Positions 10,456 to 21,998 are shown, counted from the stretch's first letter. The stretch is DNA of 64,000 nucleotides from Adenophora triphylla var. japonica (GCA_022495995.1 JAFEMH010000519.1:496001-560000), one strand, 5' to 3'. A program made the numbers and translations. Notes: a model not told the origin generated them from the sequence alone.

Positions 10456-11875
10456 TTAGGCTGCATCGGATGCCGCTATGTACTCGGCTTCGGTTGTAGA
10501 ATCGGCGACGGTACTTTGCTTGGAACTTTTCCAACTCACAGTTCCTCCATTAAGCGTAAACAAAAATCCAGACTGCGATCTGAAATCATCTTTGTCGGTT
10601 TGGAAGCTAGCATCTGTGTAGCCTTTTACTACAAGATCTTCTTCCATTCCTCCAAAGACTAAGAATGCATCCTTTGTTCTTCGTAAGTACTTAAGGATAT
10701 TCTTGACTGCTATCCAATGTGGTTCACCGGGATCCGATTGGTACCTACTCGTCATGCTTAGAGCACACGAGACATCGGGTCTAGTACATAACATAGCATA
10801 CATGATAGACCCAATTGCCGAAGCATATGGAATACCATTCATTCTCTTTCGCTCATCATTAGTCTTAGGACTTTGATTCTTGCTAAGAGATATACCATGC
10901 AACATTGGCAAATTCCCTCTTTTAGAATTTTCCATTTGGAATCTTCTAAGGACTTTTTCAATGTAAGTACTTTGACTTAAACCAATCATCCTCTTGGATC
11001 TATCTCTATAGATCTTGATACCAAGGATATATGCGGCTTCGCCCATATCTTTCATTGAAAAACACTTTCCTAACCAAGACTTAACGATCATGTAGTGCGA
11101 AACGTCATTTCCAATGAGTAAGATATCGTCGACATACAACACTAAAAGAGTGCTACGCTCCCACTAATTTTCTTGTACACACAAGGTTCATCTTCGTTCT
11201 TGATAAAGCCAAACTCCTTGATTGCTTCATCAAAACGTAGATTCCAACTCCTAGAAGCTTGCTTTAATCCATAAATGGATTTACGCAACTTACACACCTT
11301 GTTAGAATTTTACGGGTGACAAAACCTTCAGGTTGTATCATGTATACATCCTCAAGTAACTTCCCATTAAGGAAAGTTGTTTTGACATCCATTTGCCATA
11401 TCTCATAGTCATAATATGCGGCTATGGCAAGTAAAATTCTAATAGACTTAAGCATAGCTACAGGCGAAAAGGTTTCATCATAGTCTATGCCATGAATCTG
11501 CCTATATCCCTTAGCTACTAGCCTAGCCTTATAGGTGTGCACCTTCCCATCCATGTCGGTCTTCTTCTTGAAGACCCATTTGCACCCTATGATTTTTACA
11601 CCTTCGGGTGGATCAATCAAGTTCCAAACTTGATTATCAGCCATGGATTGTAATTCGGACTTCATGGCCTCTTGCCAATTTTCCGAATCGGGAGCGGATA
11701 TCGCTTCTTGATAGCAAGTGGGTTCATCGTTTTCGATTAACTCCACTTCATCACTTTCCGTAACGAGAAATCCATATCTCTCGGGTTCGGATCGTGACCT
11801 ACCACTTTGGCGAAGAACTTGTGCATCTTGAACTGGTTCCACAATTTCTTGTGAACTTGGTTTAGTTTCTACCAT
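10456..11875 (-). pseudogene. Nested Copia reverse transcriptase and RNase H, broken
   Basis: The minus-strand frame 11875-11264 shows the RT start (MADNQVWNLIDPPEGVK, CKWVFKKKTD, QMDVKTTFLNG). The frame 11142-10456 carries LYVDDILLIGND, the FSMKDMGEAAYILG motif, and RNase H with STTEAEYIAASDAA. A gap and frame change near 11150-11290 includes the SLYGLKQA-like region, which is damaged. The last part of RNase H before the 3' LTR (10455-10140) is also out of frame. YVDD is intact. This is typical Copia RT of the type annotated as TNT1-94-like, now nonfunctional. Confidence 0.9.
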
Positions 11876-11957
11876 TGGTTCAATGTTGTTTTTGGGTTCT
11901 CGAATTTCTTTGAGATCTATTTTACTCCACTGGTTCCTTTGCGAAGAAACTCCTTTT

Positions 11958-12897
11958 CTAAGAAAGTACCATTTCGAGCAACAAACACTTTGTTCTCGTT
12001 TCGGTTGTAGAAATAGTATCCTTTGGTTTCCTTAGGATAACCCACGAAAACACATTTATCGATTTAGGTGCTAGCTTGTCGGAAGTTAAATTCTTGACAT
12101 ATGCATCGCAACCCCAAATCTTCATGAAAGACAAACTAGGTTTTCTTCCATGCCACATCTCATATGGGGTCTTTTGAACCGATTTGGTAGGAACTCTGTT
12201 TATAGTGAAAGCGTAGGTTTCTAGTGCATGTCCCCAAAAGGATAAAGGAAGCTCAACTTGACTCATCATAGAACGAACCATGTCCAACAAAGTTCTATTC
12301 CTCCTTTCGCACACACCATTCCATTGTGGTGTTCGGGTGGAGAGAGTTAAAACGATTCCACAACTCTTAAGATATTTGTCAAATTCTTGGCTCAAATATT
12401 CACCACCTCGATCGGATCGAAGTACCTTAATAGTTTTGCCAAGTTGATTTTGCACCTCATTTTGAAATATTCGAAATATCTCAAACGATTCACTCTTATG
12501 TTTCATTAGATAAACATATCCAAATCTACTATAATCATCGGTGAATGTTATGAAGTACCGAAATCCTCCTAGCATCGCTACTCATAGGCCCACATACATC
12601 GGTATGTATGAGTCCTAATAAGTCGCCCGCCCTTTCACCGGTTTTGGTAAATGGGTCCTTGGTCATCTTGCCAAGTAAACAAGACTCGCATGTCTCATAT
12701 GATTCATAATCATGTGAGTCCAAAAATCCATCTTTGTGGAGTTTAGAAATGCGTTTCTCGTTTATATGGCCAAGATGACAATGCCATAAGTAAGTGTGGT
12801 TTACATCATTGGGTTTAGATCTCTTTATTAATGTTATAGACATCATTATCTTGACTTTCAACATCAAGGATATAAAGGCCATTGAATGAAACGGCAA
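11958..12897 (-). pseudogene. Nested Copia integrase, broken
   Basis: The segment 12897-12535 has the HHCC region (LWHCHLGHINEKRI, CESCLLGKM) and TGERAGDLLGLIHTDVCGP, the first catalytic Asp. A frame change near 12550 leads to 12575-11958, with ITFTDDYSRFGYVYLMKHKSE, LRSDRGGEYLSQ (second Asp) and TPQWNGVCERRNRTLLDMV (catalytic Glu). All three catalytic acids can be seen but not in one frame. Confidence 0.9.
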
Positions 12898-13117
12898 TGA
12901 TAATAATGCATATCACTCTTGTAAATAAAAAATTTCTTATCACGTATAAGAAAATTAAAACCTTCATCATCCAAAGTGAAATCGAAATAATATTCCTACT
13001 TAAAGGCTGGAACGTAATAACAATTGTTCAAAACAAGTATTAGTCCACTAGGTAAAGTAACTTCATAAGTTCCTACGGCTAATGCGGCAACTCTTGCTCC
13101 ATTCCCCACACGTAGGT

Positions 13118-14105
13118 CTACTTTGCCTTCCTTAAGCATCCTTGTTCTTTAGACCACTGCACATTTAGACAAATGTGAGTTCCACATCCGGTATCCAATA
13201 CCCAAGAACTAGAAGTAGATAGGAATATATCTATAACAAAGATACACGAAGTTGAAGCAACTCCTTTGCCCTTCTTCGGTGCTTCCTTGTATTTTGCGCG
13301 AGTTTCTCCTCCAATGTCCAATCTCATTGCAATGGAAGCGGATTGCGTCCTCTTGGGACTTAGGCTTAGCCTCTTTAGGCTTGGAAGCCTCTTTGGGCTT
13401 GGCAACCTTTGCCTTAGGATTAGCAACCTTTGCTTTTCCTTTACCCTTGAACCCTTTCCCCTTATTAACCATTAGCACTTGGTCGGTTTTCTTCTCGACA
13501 ATATTGGTTTCCTTGAGTAGTCAACATTTGAACTAACTCGGAAGGTTTCTATTCATTCCACCCATGTTATAGTGCATTATGAAATGACTAAAACTTTTAG
13601 GTAATGAATTCAATATTATGTCGGTAGCCAACTCTTGGCTAATTGGAAAACCGAGCCTTTCAAGATGCTCAATGTGGCCCTTTAACTTGAGAGCATGGGG
13701 ACCAACAGCTTGTCCTTCACTCATCTTGCATGAGGTCAAGGCTGCAACTGTGTTGTACCTTTCTTGCCTAGCTTGAACTTGGAACATTTTCATCGGCCCG
13801 ATTGTTTAATTCGATTGTCCCCAGTGCTCAAGATCCTTCGAAGGTTCTTGCACATGGCGGAGAGCATAAGACAACCAACATACGTAGAGTCACGCTTTTG
13901 CTTCGGATATTGTTCCCTTATTGCCCTAGCGGCATTGGCGACGAGGTTCGGGTGGAATAGGTTCATCGAGAACGTACGGTTTCTCCTCTTGTTTGAGAAC
14001 AATTCTCAAACTACGGATCCAATCCATATAGTTTGTACCATTCTCTTCCATCTTTTCCTTCTCGAGGACGGATCGCGGTGAAAAGTGATTATTGTTTGAT
14101 GCCAT
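13118..14105 (-). pseudogene. Nested Copia gag and protease, broken
   Basis: A gag start MASNNNHFS is found at ATG 14105 and runs to a stop near 13930. Gag continues in another frame (13793-13533, with an LKGHIEHLERLGFPISQE motif). Zinc-knuckle remnants lie at 13400-13310 (FHCNEIGHWRRN; the usual first Cys is absent). The protease motif WVLDTGCGTHICLN follows near 13205-13165. Lysine-proline repeats precede the knuckle. At least three frame changes separate these parts. Confidence 0.85.
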
Positions 14106-15409
14106 TTATTCTACAAAAAGATATACATAAAATATGAACACATATAAGTAAACATATTATATGAGAAGTATAATGCATTTAAATAAATGCTCCCACTAAA
14201 TTATACACCTTCAAATGCAATAAGCATAATATACATTTAATGGGCTAAGATCCAACTTTAATTCAATTTCAAGTTTGCTATGGCAAACCGCTCAAAATTA
14301 AATTAATTAGGTAGAAAACATCAATCATATCACATATATGACTCTTAGATCTTTTATGAGATTCATTCAAGACATCATATGTCTAGGCATATTTTAATCT
14401 CATCTTATGCCTTGGGTCCAAAACCATTTTGATAACCCAATTAAGTTCATTCATATTAAACTTATAGGAACCACCATTTCCTCATCTTGCTCGCATTCGA
14501 ATAGAATCAAAGCACCTTGCTATGGCAAGCCTACCCAAAACTATCCGAATGGTCTCAAGTGTTTAATCATGAATTGGCATAAAGAACTTAAAAGTTAAAT
14601 GAAGGTTCTTTAAAGGTAGATTATAAGCATATCAGAAAGATAGTCAAAATCATGCACCAGTAAGTTCCCAGGAAGATAGGTGAGCCACAAGGACTTCTTA
14701 AGTACCCAACTCTTCCTTAGACAGAACTCTTCCTAGACATGCATAATTAGAAATCAACTACGATTAGGCAACATAATCCCTACCTTTTATAAACAATCGG
14801 TTTCCTTTTAAATTTCGCGTATTTATGACTTGTTTCCATAAACAATCATAAGATCCAAAATTTACAATGTCTAAATCTAAACATATTAGGAAACTAAATA
14901 TCATGTTTCAACTAAACATCGAATTAAAAAATTCTTAGCATGTAAGAACAATTAAAACATGCATCGCAATAATTATTAAAATCACATTTTAATCAATTAA
15001 TCATGCATATCAATGAATCAATCTAGCATGGCATTATAAACTCAATTTTATAACATCCAGATTTTCATATGAACATATCGGTTGTAAACACAATCACGAG
15101 AATAGCGAGAAAAATTGAACAAGCGGATTACGCCGGTTTGGCTTTTTATGTCGCGTGACAACATCGGCCCGGAAGGCTTGATATGTCGCGCGACCCTAAC
15201 GAGCCGGATAACACGAATTCCCTCGCTGGCTCATCATGTCGCGCGACTAAAGTAGCCAAGTAACAGGATTTCCAGATTCGAACCAATACAGATTACAACC
15301 AATTAAATCATATAAAACATCCTTTTACAGATTTAATTCAGCATAATTCGAAAACGATTTTCACATTGTTTCACATAAACAATTAAAAATTCTATCGCAT
15401 ACAAAACAC
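14106..15409 (-). other. Long leader of the nested Copia
   Basis: About 1.3 kb lies between the 5' LTR and gag without a convincing ORF. Between 15140 and 15260 it has three copies of a GGCT...ATGTCGCGYGAC motif that also occurs twice in each LTR. The rest is AT-rich. Confidence 0.6.
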
Positions 15410-16770
15410 TGTTGGGTTTTACGGGTTCATGCGCAGCGGAATTAAGCATTAAAACATAAAACCCAAGAAGCCCTAGGATCCGTTCTATACAATTAATTTA
15501 AATTCCTATGAGATAGAATTAAACCAACCTTGAAACGCTTTCCGGTCTTGAGCTATCGAACTATTTTGATTATGTGATATCGAATCACAAACTTCGTTCT
15601 TCAACTTGCTTGAACTCTAGGCCTTGATCGATGAACGAGCGAAGACCCTCTTTTGGTATCCACACCTTTGAATGAATCCAAGAACAACTTCTTGATGATT
15701 GCTAGATCTAAACCTTGAAGAATATTGAGAGTATTTAAATTATGAATTTTGCTTGAAAAATTTCGGCTGACCTTTTAGGTCGGATAGAACCCTTGTATTT
15801 ATACTACAATAGTAGGAATACCTCTCCTAATCGTATTAGGAGAGACAGGCTGTCAAAACGCGTATGGGACTATTATGTCGCGCGGTATATTAAGCCATTG
15901 GCTTAATATGTCGCGTGACATATATAGCCAGATACTGAAACTCTCAATCATTCTTCCTCCGGTTTAACCAATTCATTCTAGTTGTGTGTGACCCAATAGG
16001 ATTACTTTATGTTGGCAATGAGTTCGATCATATCGAACCTCATAAGACATAAGCGGACTCTAGCAAGCCATTATGTCTACCCAAATAATGTAACGTAAGA
16101 GTTCACGTTTTCCAATGGTGTACTTCCATTTCTCCCTTTGTCTCACGATGTTATATTGAACACAAGTCATGGTCATTGTCAACTTGTCTAAGTTCAATGC
16201 TTTCTCGATTCCTTGAGTATAATGATAATTCCAATCATATTGGGGTACGGCCATACACTTTCATCATTATCACTCATCGAGGGGCCCAAGCAAAACATCT
16301 CTCTTTCGAGGGACAAATTCCATCTTGACTTATCATCCTTCCCATCATGAATCCGATCATGCCAAAGATAGCCTTTATGGATATCGTGTTAAGATATCGT
16401 TTGACTAAAATCAAACATGATTTTTCATCATATGTAAGGTCATGATAATCTCAGGTCTAGGGACTAAATGAAGTAACCTTATGAGATTTACTTATGACAC
16501 TTGACCATGTCATAAATCTCATGCGGGTCATGTCCAGTCACTTGTTCTCTAACAAGTACTCATAATTTCAATGTGCATCTCTATGCATATAATCATCACA
16601 TGATTATCCATTGACAATTATACTAATTATTCTCTTAATAATTAGGGACGCAGATTATTATTAACAAATATACAAAACATATAATAATCAATTGATAAAC
16701 ATCTCATATAATAATAAATAATGTCAACACATAAGTCTATGAATCATAGGCCTAGGGCATAACACCAACA
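15410..16770 (-). repeat. 5' LTR of the nested Copia
   Basis: It starts TGTTGGGTTTTACGGG and ends AACACCAACA, followed at once by the CTAGT duplication (16771-16775). It is identical by eye to the 3' LTR, except for a patch corresponding to 9115-9325 and one terminal base. Confidence 0.95.
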
Positions 16771-16775
16771 CTAGT

Positions 16776-17640
16776 AACACTCAGAACCAGTACATCATCA
16801 CCTTCGACTGTCACATTCACCTGATTGCCCTTACGATTTGGACAATCCCTCTTGAAGTGTCCCAATTCCTTACAATAATAGCACTGAACAGATCCTTTTG
16901 CAACCTTTGGTTTGTCTCTGGTCTCCCCGGTCTTGCCCTTACCACTTACCACGTTCTCCCTAGATTCGGTTCTCCCTTGTTTGCTAGTACCCGGCTTCCC
17001 CTTGCTAGTAGTAGCTAAAGCCGATCCCGAAGCACTCGATGTCCCCATCTTCTTCATGCGATTTTCTTCGGCCAAAAGAAAGTCCTTAACATCATCATAC
17101 TTCAATTTCTTCTTACTGGAAGCGTTGATCGGCATCGCGTTCCGCTCCAACTTGCCGGTAAAGAAGCTAGCAACAAACACGTATGAACCTCATCATCGAA
17201 CTTGATCTCCACCGCTGTCAATGAGTCTATAACATTCATAAACTCATCGATGTGCTTAGCCAAGGATCCTCCCTCTTGCATCTTGAGACAACCCATCTTG
17301 CGTATCAAATCAACCTTATTTGCAGCAGATGGAGTTTCAAATCTCTCAGTAAGATAATCCAATAGCTCCTTGGTGGTTGTCGCCTTCTTGGTAGTCTTTG
17401 CAATCCACTTTGACAAAGTAGATCTGACCACCCCTAGGGCTTTCCGATTCATGAGTTCCATTCTTCCTGATCTTCATCTTCCGGTTTGACACCCTTTAGA
17501 GGCTTATAGAGGTCTTTGTTGTACAAAAGATCCTCAATCTGCATCCTCCAATATCCGTAGTCAGACCCATCGAATTTCTCAACCGCCTGTTTGTCCTTGC
17601 CCATTCTTGATTGCTTGGAACAACTCCCTTGATCTTGAAA
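16776..17640 (-). pseudogene. Outer Copia gag with CCHC zinc knuckle, broken
   Basis: The minus-strand frame 17461-17102 gives a gag core (LSKWIAKTTKKATTTKELLD, LAKHIDEFMNVIDSL). The frame 17180-16776 gives the C-terminal half, with a basic linker and the knuckle CYYCKELGHFKRDC. The two frames overlap with a shift near 17165. The start region 17640-17465 is also frameshifted. The gag is cut off at 16775 by the CTAGT duplication of the nested element, just before the protease that resumes at 8754. Confidence 0.88.
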
Positions 17641-17646
17641 TCAAAA

Positions 17647-17658
17647 GCTCTGATACCA
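17647..17658 (-). other. Primer binding site, initiator-Met tRNA
   Basis: The minus strand reads TGGTATCAGAGC two bases inside the 5' LTR. This is the standard complement of the plant initiator-Met tRNA 3' end. Confidence 0.9.
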
Positions 17659-17660
17659 GT

Positions 17661-18232
17661 TGTTGTGAATATTGGCCCTCCACAGCCCAAGCAAACCACA
17701 AGAATAATAATCGCACACAAACAATGCACAAGAAAATCGAAAGCACAGAAAAGACACAAGAAATTGTTAACCCAGTTCACCAATATGATTGGCTACGTCT
17801 GGGGGCACTACCAAGCCAGGATCTTGCACTATGTATGTAAATTTTGTGTTACAACAAGTCTAGGGGCGGAACACTGCTTAAATATATATTAGGGGAACAA
17901 ACCTAACCCTAGATGGACAAGGGAACCCGAAAATACGTCAAAAAAAAAGAGTCCAGATTTTCTTCCACCCGACACATGGGCGGTCGCCCAAGTGCCCATG
18001 GGCGGTCGCCCAAGCCAAGAATTCCTCCGAACCAAAACCTCTGTACACATGCGCGGTCGCCCACAACATCCTGCACGGCCGCCCACAGCAAAGAACAACA
18101 AACGATGAACCTTCTGTATAACTGGGCGGTCGCCCATCATCACCTGGGCGGTCGCCCATGACGACAGAGCCCTCTGACGAAATTCTCCTCTTTTGCTCCG
18201 AAGTCTAATCCGGTTGATCTTCTATCCCAACA
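17661..18232 (-). repeat. 5' LTR of the outer Copia
   Basis: It is 572 bp with termini TGTTGTGAATATT and CTATCCCAACA. It carries the same six palindromes as the 3' LTR, at 17978, 18000, 18051, 18073, 18124 and 18146, with identical spacing. Confidence 0.93.
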
Positions 18233-18237
18233 AAATC

Positions 18238-20022
18238 ATGTCGTCATAACTGATTAGAGGCAAAATATACTAGTACAAACACCCCCCCCCAAGACACGAG
18301 TCAGTTTCCCCACCTCATCCACTACTCTCTGACTCAATATCCATTGCTAAGTACGTCAGTAAATATTGGGTGCAGAAAAGAACAACATTACCATCCTCCG
18401 AAACCACATCATATCTGAAACTGAACTGAACTCATCACCAAAGCTGAAATTCAACGACTAATCAGACCAATTCTAACATAATTCCATCAGAGAAAGAAAG
18501 ATGACATTGCAATTTTAACGTACAAACGTTAATGAAATATTAACTAAACTTTTAATGAATTTATACTATCCTTAGGCACCACTGCATTTAGCAGTGTTAT
18601 TTAGACATATCTATAATCTACCTATGCATATGCATTTGCAAAAACTAACTTTGCTATACGGGAGAGCTCCTAAAATGGCAAATTTAATAGCGCAAATGTA
18701 AAAATACATCTGGATAATCACATGAAACTGAAACTATGATAGGAAATGACAAACTGAATTAAATAGTAGCCTCTTATTGACAGAAGTGCTGCTAACCAGT
18801 GGATTTTTCTTTCCTTAACCCTTCGGTAACATTTTAGAAATGTGTCTCCCAAGCATACAGCTTCAGACTTTCATGTTTGTAATTGCCTCGATATTAGCCT
18901 TCAACCTAATATCTTGTGCTGTCATGAGTTTTTTAAATAGAGAAAGTATTAGGGACTTAATTTGCAAATGACATCTAACAAATTCGCCATAATAATAAAT
19001 AAAGTGGGACTAACTTGTCAACATTTCTATGGACTGTGTTTTAATTATTTGTACATTACTTGTACCATGATGAAAATGCATTACAATTGATTCACATTTA
19101 TTTGGGATGGACCAAAAAAGAAAAGTGCAACATTTATTTTGAGACGGAGGAAATATAATGGAGAGCAAAGAAGATGGATGTATACGCAATACTTGAAGGT
19201 TAAAGTTTTACTTCTGATGTATAAACACAACTTTAAGGTTAAAGTTTTACCTGAAAAGCAAGTTCCTTTATCCGCCTTTCTGTTGTAAATTAACAACTGC
19301 AATAAGACACCAAAAGCAATTGGACAGTTTGAATTTACATCAATATACAACTAACTCAAAGTATTTGCCCCATTTGGTTCTTGCACTTCATTAGTGCCAA
19401 CTATCGAGACTCAACAAAATAACTCCAAAAATGTGTTATCTTTAGTACTTAATTTCCCTATCCACAACTTCAGCAATAGAGATCTTTAAATTTCAAGAAA
19501 ATTAGTCATTTGAAGAGTCGACAATATGAGCATCATATTTGAGGATCTATGGTGATAAGGGAAGAAATCACTCGGGGGAGCTCTTGCTTTCATCTAATCA
19601 ATTCCAAACATAGCATATTGTGTTCATTTTCAAGTAGATTATGCACGATATGAAAATGGAGAACATAAATTGCTAAGGCTTTGCGTCACCAAACAGTGAA
19701 AACGAAAAAGAATAATGAAAGCAAGCAAATCACAAAATGATCCCTTATTCAGAGGTTCTTGAAGTTACTGTGGATCTTCAACGTTTAACTTTCAGACGGT
19801 TCAACCGTTAGGAATCGTCTTTTGCGTGACTCTTATACAGCGAAAATGTAAAGAAACAAATGAAGGGTATATCAGTTACTTTAAGAAGGGTTTTGATGCT
19901 TGATTAATAAAATCTAACATAATCAAATGAGAATGAGTGGGATAAAGATGTCTGTTTTTTTTAACGGAGTAGAACAGCTTTCCAATTTTACCCTTTAAAA
20001 AATGATTCACGTGTATTACACA
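18238..20022. other. Gene-free stretch right of the Copia pair
   Basis: The text is AT-rich with no conserved exon. A C-run lies at about 18281-18291. A GAGACGGAGGAAATA stretch near 19140-19155 looks like the right end of a decayed Stowaway. The sequence up to 20022 is the target of the Helitron. Confidence 0.45.
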
Positions 20023-20034
20023 CTAGTGTATCAC

Positions 20035-20049
20035 CCGTGCGATGCACGG
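20035..20049 (-). other. Helitron 3' terminal hairpin
   Basis: CCGTGC and GCACGG form a 6-bp stem with a 3-base loop, followed at short distance by CTAG on the minus strand. This is the conserved end signal of Helitrons. Confidence 0.8.
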
Positions 20050-20091
20050 CAAGATATAAAATCTTCTATTTACAAAAAGTAAAAAATGATA

Positions 20092-20518
20092 CTTCCTCCG
20101 TCCCAATAAAAGCTTCACCAATTACCCAAAAGGCCGTCCCTTTAGAAGCTTTACCTTTTCTTTTTTGGCAAATAATCTTTACTATTCAACCCAATCATTC
20201 TCTCTCCTATTTCACTATCACAAGATTTTGGGGGAAACTAGTTTCTCCTTAAGTTATAGAAAGTCCTGTTTTATAAACTGTTCCTAAATATTCACTAACT
20301 ACTTGCAAGTAGAAAAAAAGTGGACTTTTTATAATTTATGAAGAAACTAGTTTCTCCCAAAACTTGCTCTTTCACTATTACATTCACAGCATTTTTCAAA
20401 TTTACTATTTCCTCCTCTCATTCTCTCTCCTATTTTACTATTACACTCACAACATTTTTGAAACCCTTAATTTGCGTTCCGAAAAAAAAATGGTGAGCAA
20501 TTACCGGGACGGAGGGAG
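20092..20518. mobile_element. Stowaway MITE with a second MITE nested in it
   Basis: The ends are CTTCCTCCGTCCC and GGGACGGAGGGAG, with TA on both sides (20090-20091 and 20519-20520). It is longer than its neighbours because a 107-bp element (20241-20347) has inserted into it. Confidence 0.9.
20241..20347. mobile_element. Small nested MITE with TA duplication
   Basis: GTTTCTCCTTAAGTTATAGA at the left is the approximate inverse of the right end TTTTTATAATTTATGAAGAAAC (inverted match about 26 bp with a few mismatches). TA flanks both sides (20239-20240 and 20348-20349). Confidence 0.65.
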
Positions 20519-20642
20519 TAATTAAACAGAAAAACGACATTACAAATTAATATGCTTCATACACATTCATAAACAAAACATACAAAGTTTAATAATATTG
20601 ATCTTCATGAAGACAATACATACAAATACACATTCATATATA

Positions 20643-20887
20643 CTCCCTTCGTCCCACAAATATACAAAAAAAAATCCCTTTTGGGTGTCCCACAATAATC
20701 TATACTTTTCCAAAATGGAAATGAGACTCACTTCTCTCTACTCACAACACTTTTTAAATTTAATATTCTCTCAACTCATTCTCTCTCCTATTTTACTTTT
20801 ACACTCACAACACATTACCTTTTATCACTTTTTACCTTAATCTCCGTGTCGGACCAAAAAGTCTATACAATTGTGGGACGGAGGGAG
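20643..20887. mobile_element. Stowaway MITE
   Basis: The ends CTCCCTTCGTCCCACAA and TTGTGGGACGGAGGGAG are inverted, with TA at 20641-20642 and 20888-20889. Confidence 0.93.
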
Positions 20888-20940
20888 TATATATTAAGAA
20901 AGCAATTATTAATAAGCCTGGATAAGAGATATGTATAACA

Positions 20941-21240
20941 CATTTTGGAAAACCTCCGTAAACACTACCTTCATAGTATATTTGTTGGATGAACTATCTT
21001 CTGCAGAATTGAATTTCCAAATATGAAGAGCAACATGACGGGTGACTCTAGAGAAAGCAACATAAAGTTGACCACGACCGAAAACATGTTGCCTTGAAAG
21101 AATTTCAATTGTATATAGAGATTACCCATGATTTTTGTTTATAGACATGACATATGAATCAATCAAAGAAAATTGACGACGTTGAAACTTATTCGAGGAT
21201 TAAGATATTTTCACCAATAAATGAGCTCCAATAAATAAGT
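20941..21240 (-). pseudogene. Helitron helicase C-terminal fragment
   Basis: Minus-strand translation gives KFQRRQFSLIDSYVMSINK, then HG and a TAA stop. After the stop it continues in frame with SLYTIEILSRQHVFGRGQLY and VAFSRVTRHVAL. These match the conserved end of plant Rep/helicase proteins of Helitrons (the QF-P-I-SYAMTINKSQGQ block and the GQLYVAxSRV motif VI of the Pif1-type helicase). The stop replaces the Gln of the SQGQ motif, and a frame change occurs upstream near 21195. It is a dead fragment that identifies the surrounding element. Confidence 0.85.
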
Positions 21241-21259
21241 TAGAAAAAGATCGTCATTG

Positions 21260-21998
21260 ACTCTTTTGTAGTCATATTTATTATTGGGATATACTACTCC
21301 ATCCCAATTGTTTTCTTCCCTTATTACTATGTTCACAACTATACACTACTCCACCATTAATATTAGATTGTTATATTAATTTTAATTTTTCATGCCTTAT
21401 ATTGAATAAATTATTTGTTTGTCTCATTTAAAACTATTTTATTATTCATAAATCGTCCCATTTGAAACTACACACTACTATTATAAAAAAAATTATAATA
21501 CTTCTTTTTACAATGAAGCTTAATGTCACACTCATATGACATTTTAATTAAAATAAGCACAAATGATCATTAAAAAAAAATTCTAGTTACTAATGAAAAA
21601 AAAAAAAGAACACTAAACAAAAAAACAACATTAAATTAGTTGATATACATCTATTAATAATATTTTCTTTAAAAAAATTGAGACAGATTAGGAATACTGT
21701 TTTTTCTAACATGTGCCCTTAGTGCAAACATTAAGCTTCTTAAATAAGGAAAACATTGTTTTTAGTAAACTTATTTTAACTTATTCATTTTCATAATTAA
21801 ACCCCGTTTAAACTATTCAATTTTGTAATTATAGAATTATTTTTTTATATATGTGAACTGACATATTTATGAAAACATAAAAATATATTGATTTTCTTAT
21901 TTAAGGAGCTTAAAGTGTGCCCTACGGACACACGCTTGAAAAATCGATAGTCATAATGTGTTCTATTATTCCCTTTTCTGAAAATATGTTAATAGATA
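21260..21998. other. AT-rich gene-free stretch
   Basis: No exon is recognisable. TACTACTCCATCCCAATTG near 21292 resembles a decayed Stowaway left end without a partner. Several A and T runs occur. Confidence 0.45.

Larger units (their letters stand above)
8760..16770 (-). mobile_element. Nested Copia-type LTR retrotransposon (8.0 kb)
   Basis: LTRs of about 1361 bp (8760-10121 and 15410-16770) bound minus-strand gag, protease, integrase and RT/RNase H remnants. A perfect CTAGT duplication flanks it. LTRs differ at only about 15-20 positions, nearly all between 9115 and 9325. No TGG-type primer binding site complementary to a tRNA 3' end is visible inside the 5' LTR at 15390-15409, so priming may differ. 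The polyprotein is broken into at least six frames although the LTRs look young. Confidence 0.93.
5032..18232 (-). mobile_element. Copia-type LTR retrotransposon, interrupted by a second Copia
   Basis: Two LTRs (5032-5601 and 17661-18232) bound a minus-strand gag, protease, integrase, RT, RNase H order, which is the Copia order. The primer binding site (17647-17658) matches initiator-Met tRNA, and a polypurine tract adjoins the 3' LTR at about 5602-5615. Flanking 5-mers are AAACC and AAATC, a duplication with one mismatch. The LTRs differ by roughly 2 percent by eye. The 8-kb nested element at 8760-16770 splits it between gag and protease; without it the element is about 5.2 kb. Several frameshifts and stops make it nonautonomous. 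Confidence 0.93.
20023..21250 (-). mobile_element. Helitron 3' portion, decayed
   Basis: On the minus strand the 3' end reads hairpin (20035-20049), eleven bases up to and including the terminal CTAG (20023-20026), then a host T, exactly the Helitron pattern of insertion before T. Upstream (20941-21240) lies a Helitron helicase remnant. Two Stowaway MITEs have since inserted between them. The 5' TC end was not found, so the right limit is open. Confidence 0.75.
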
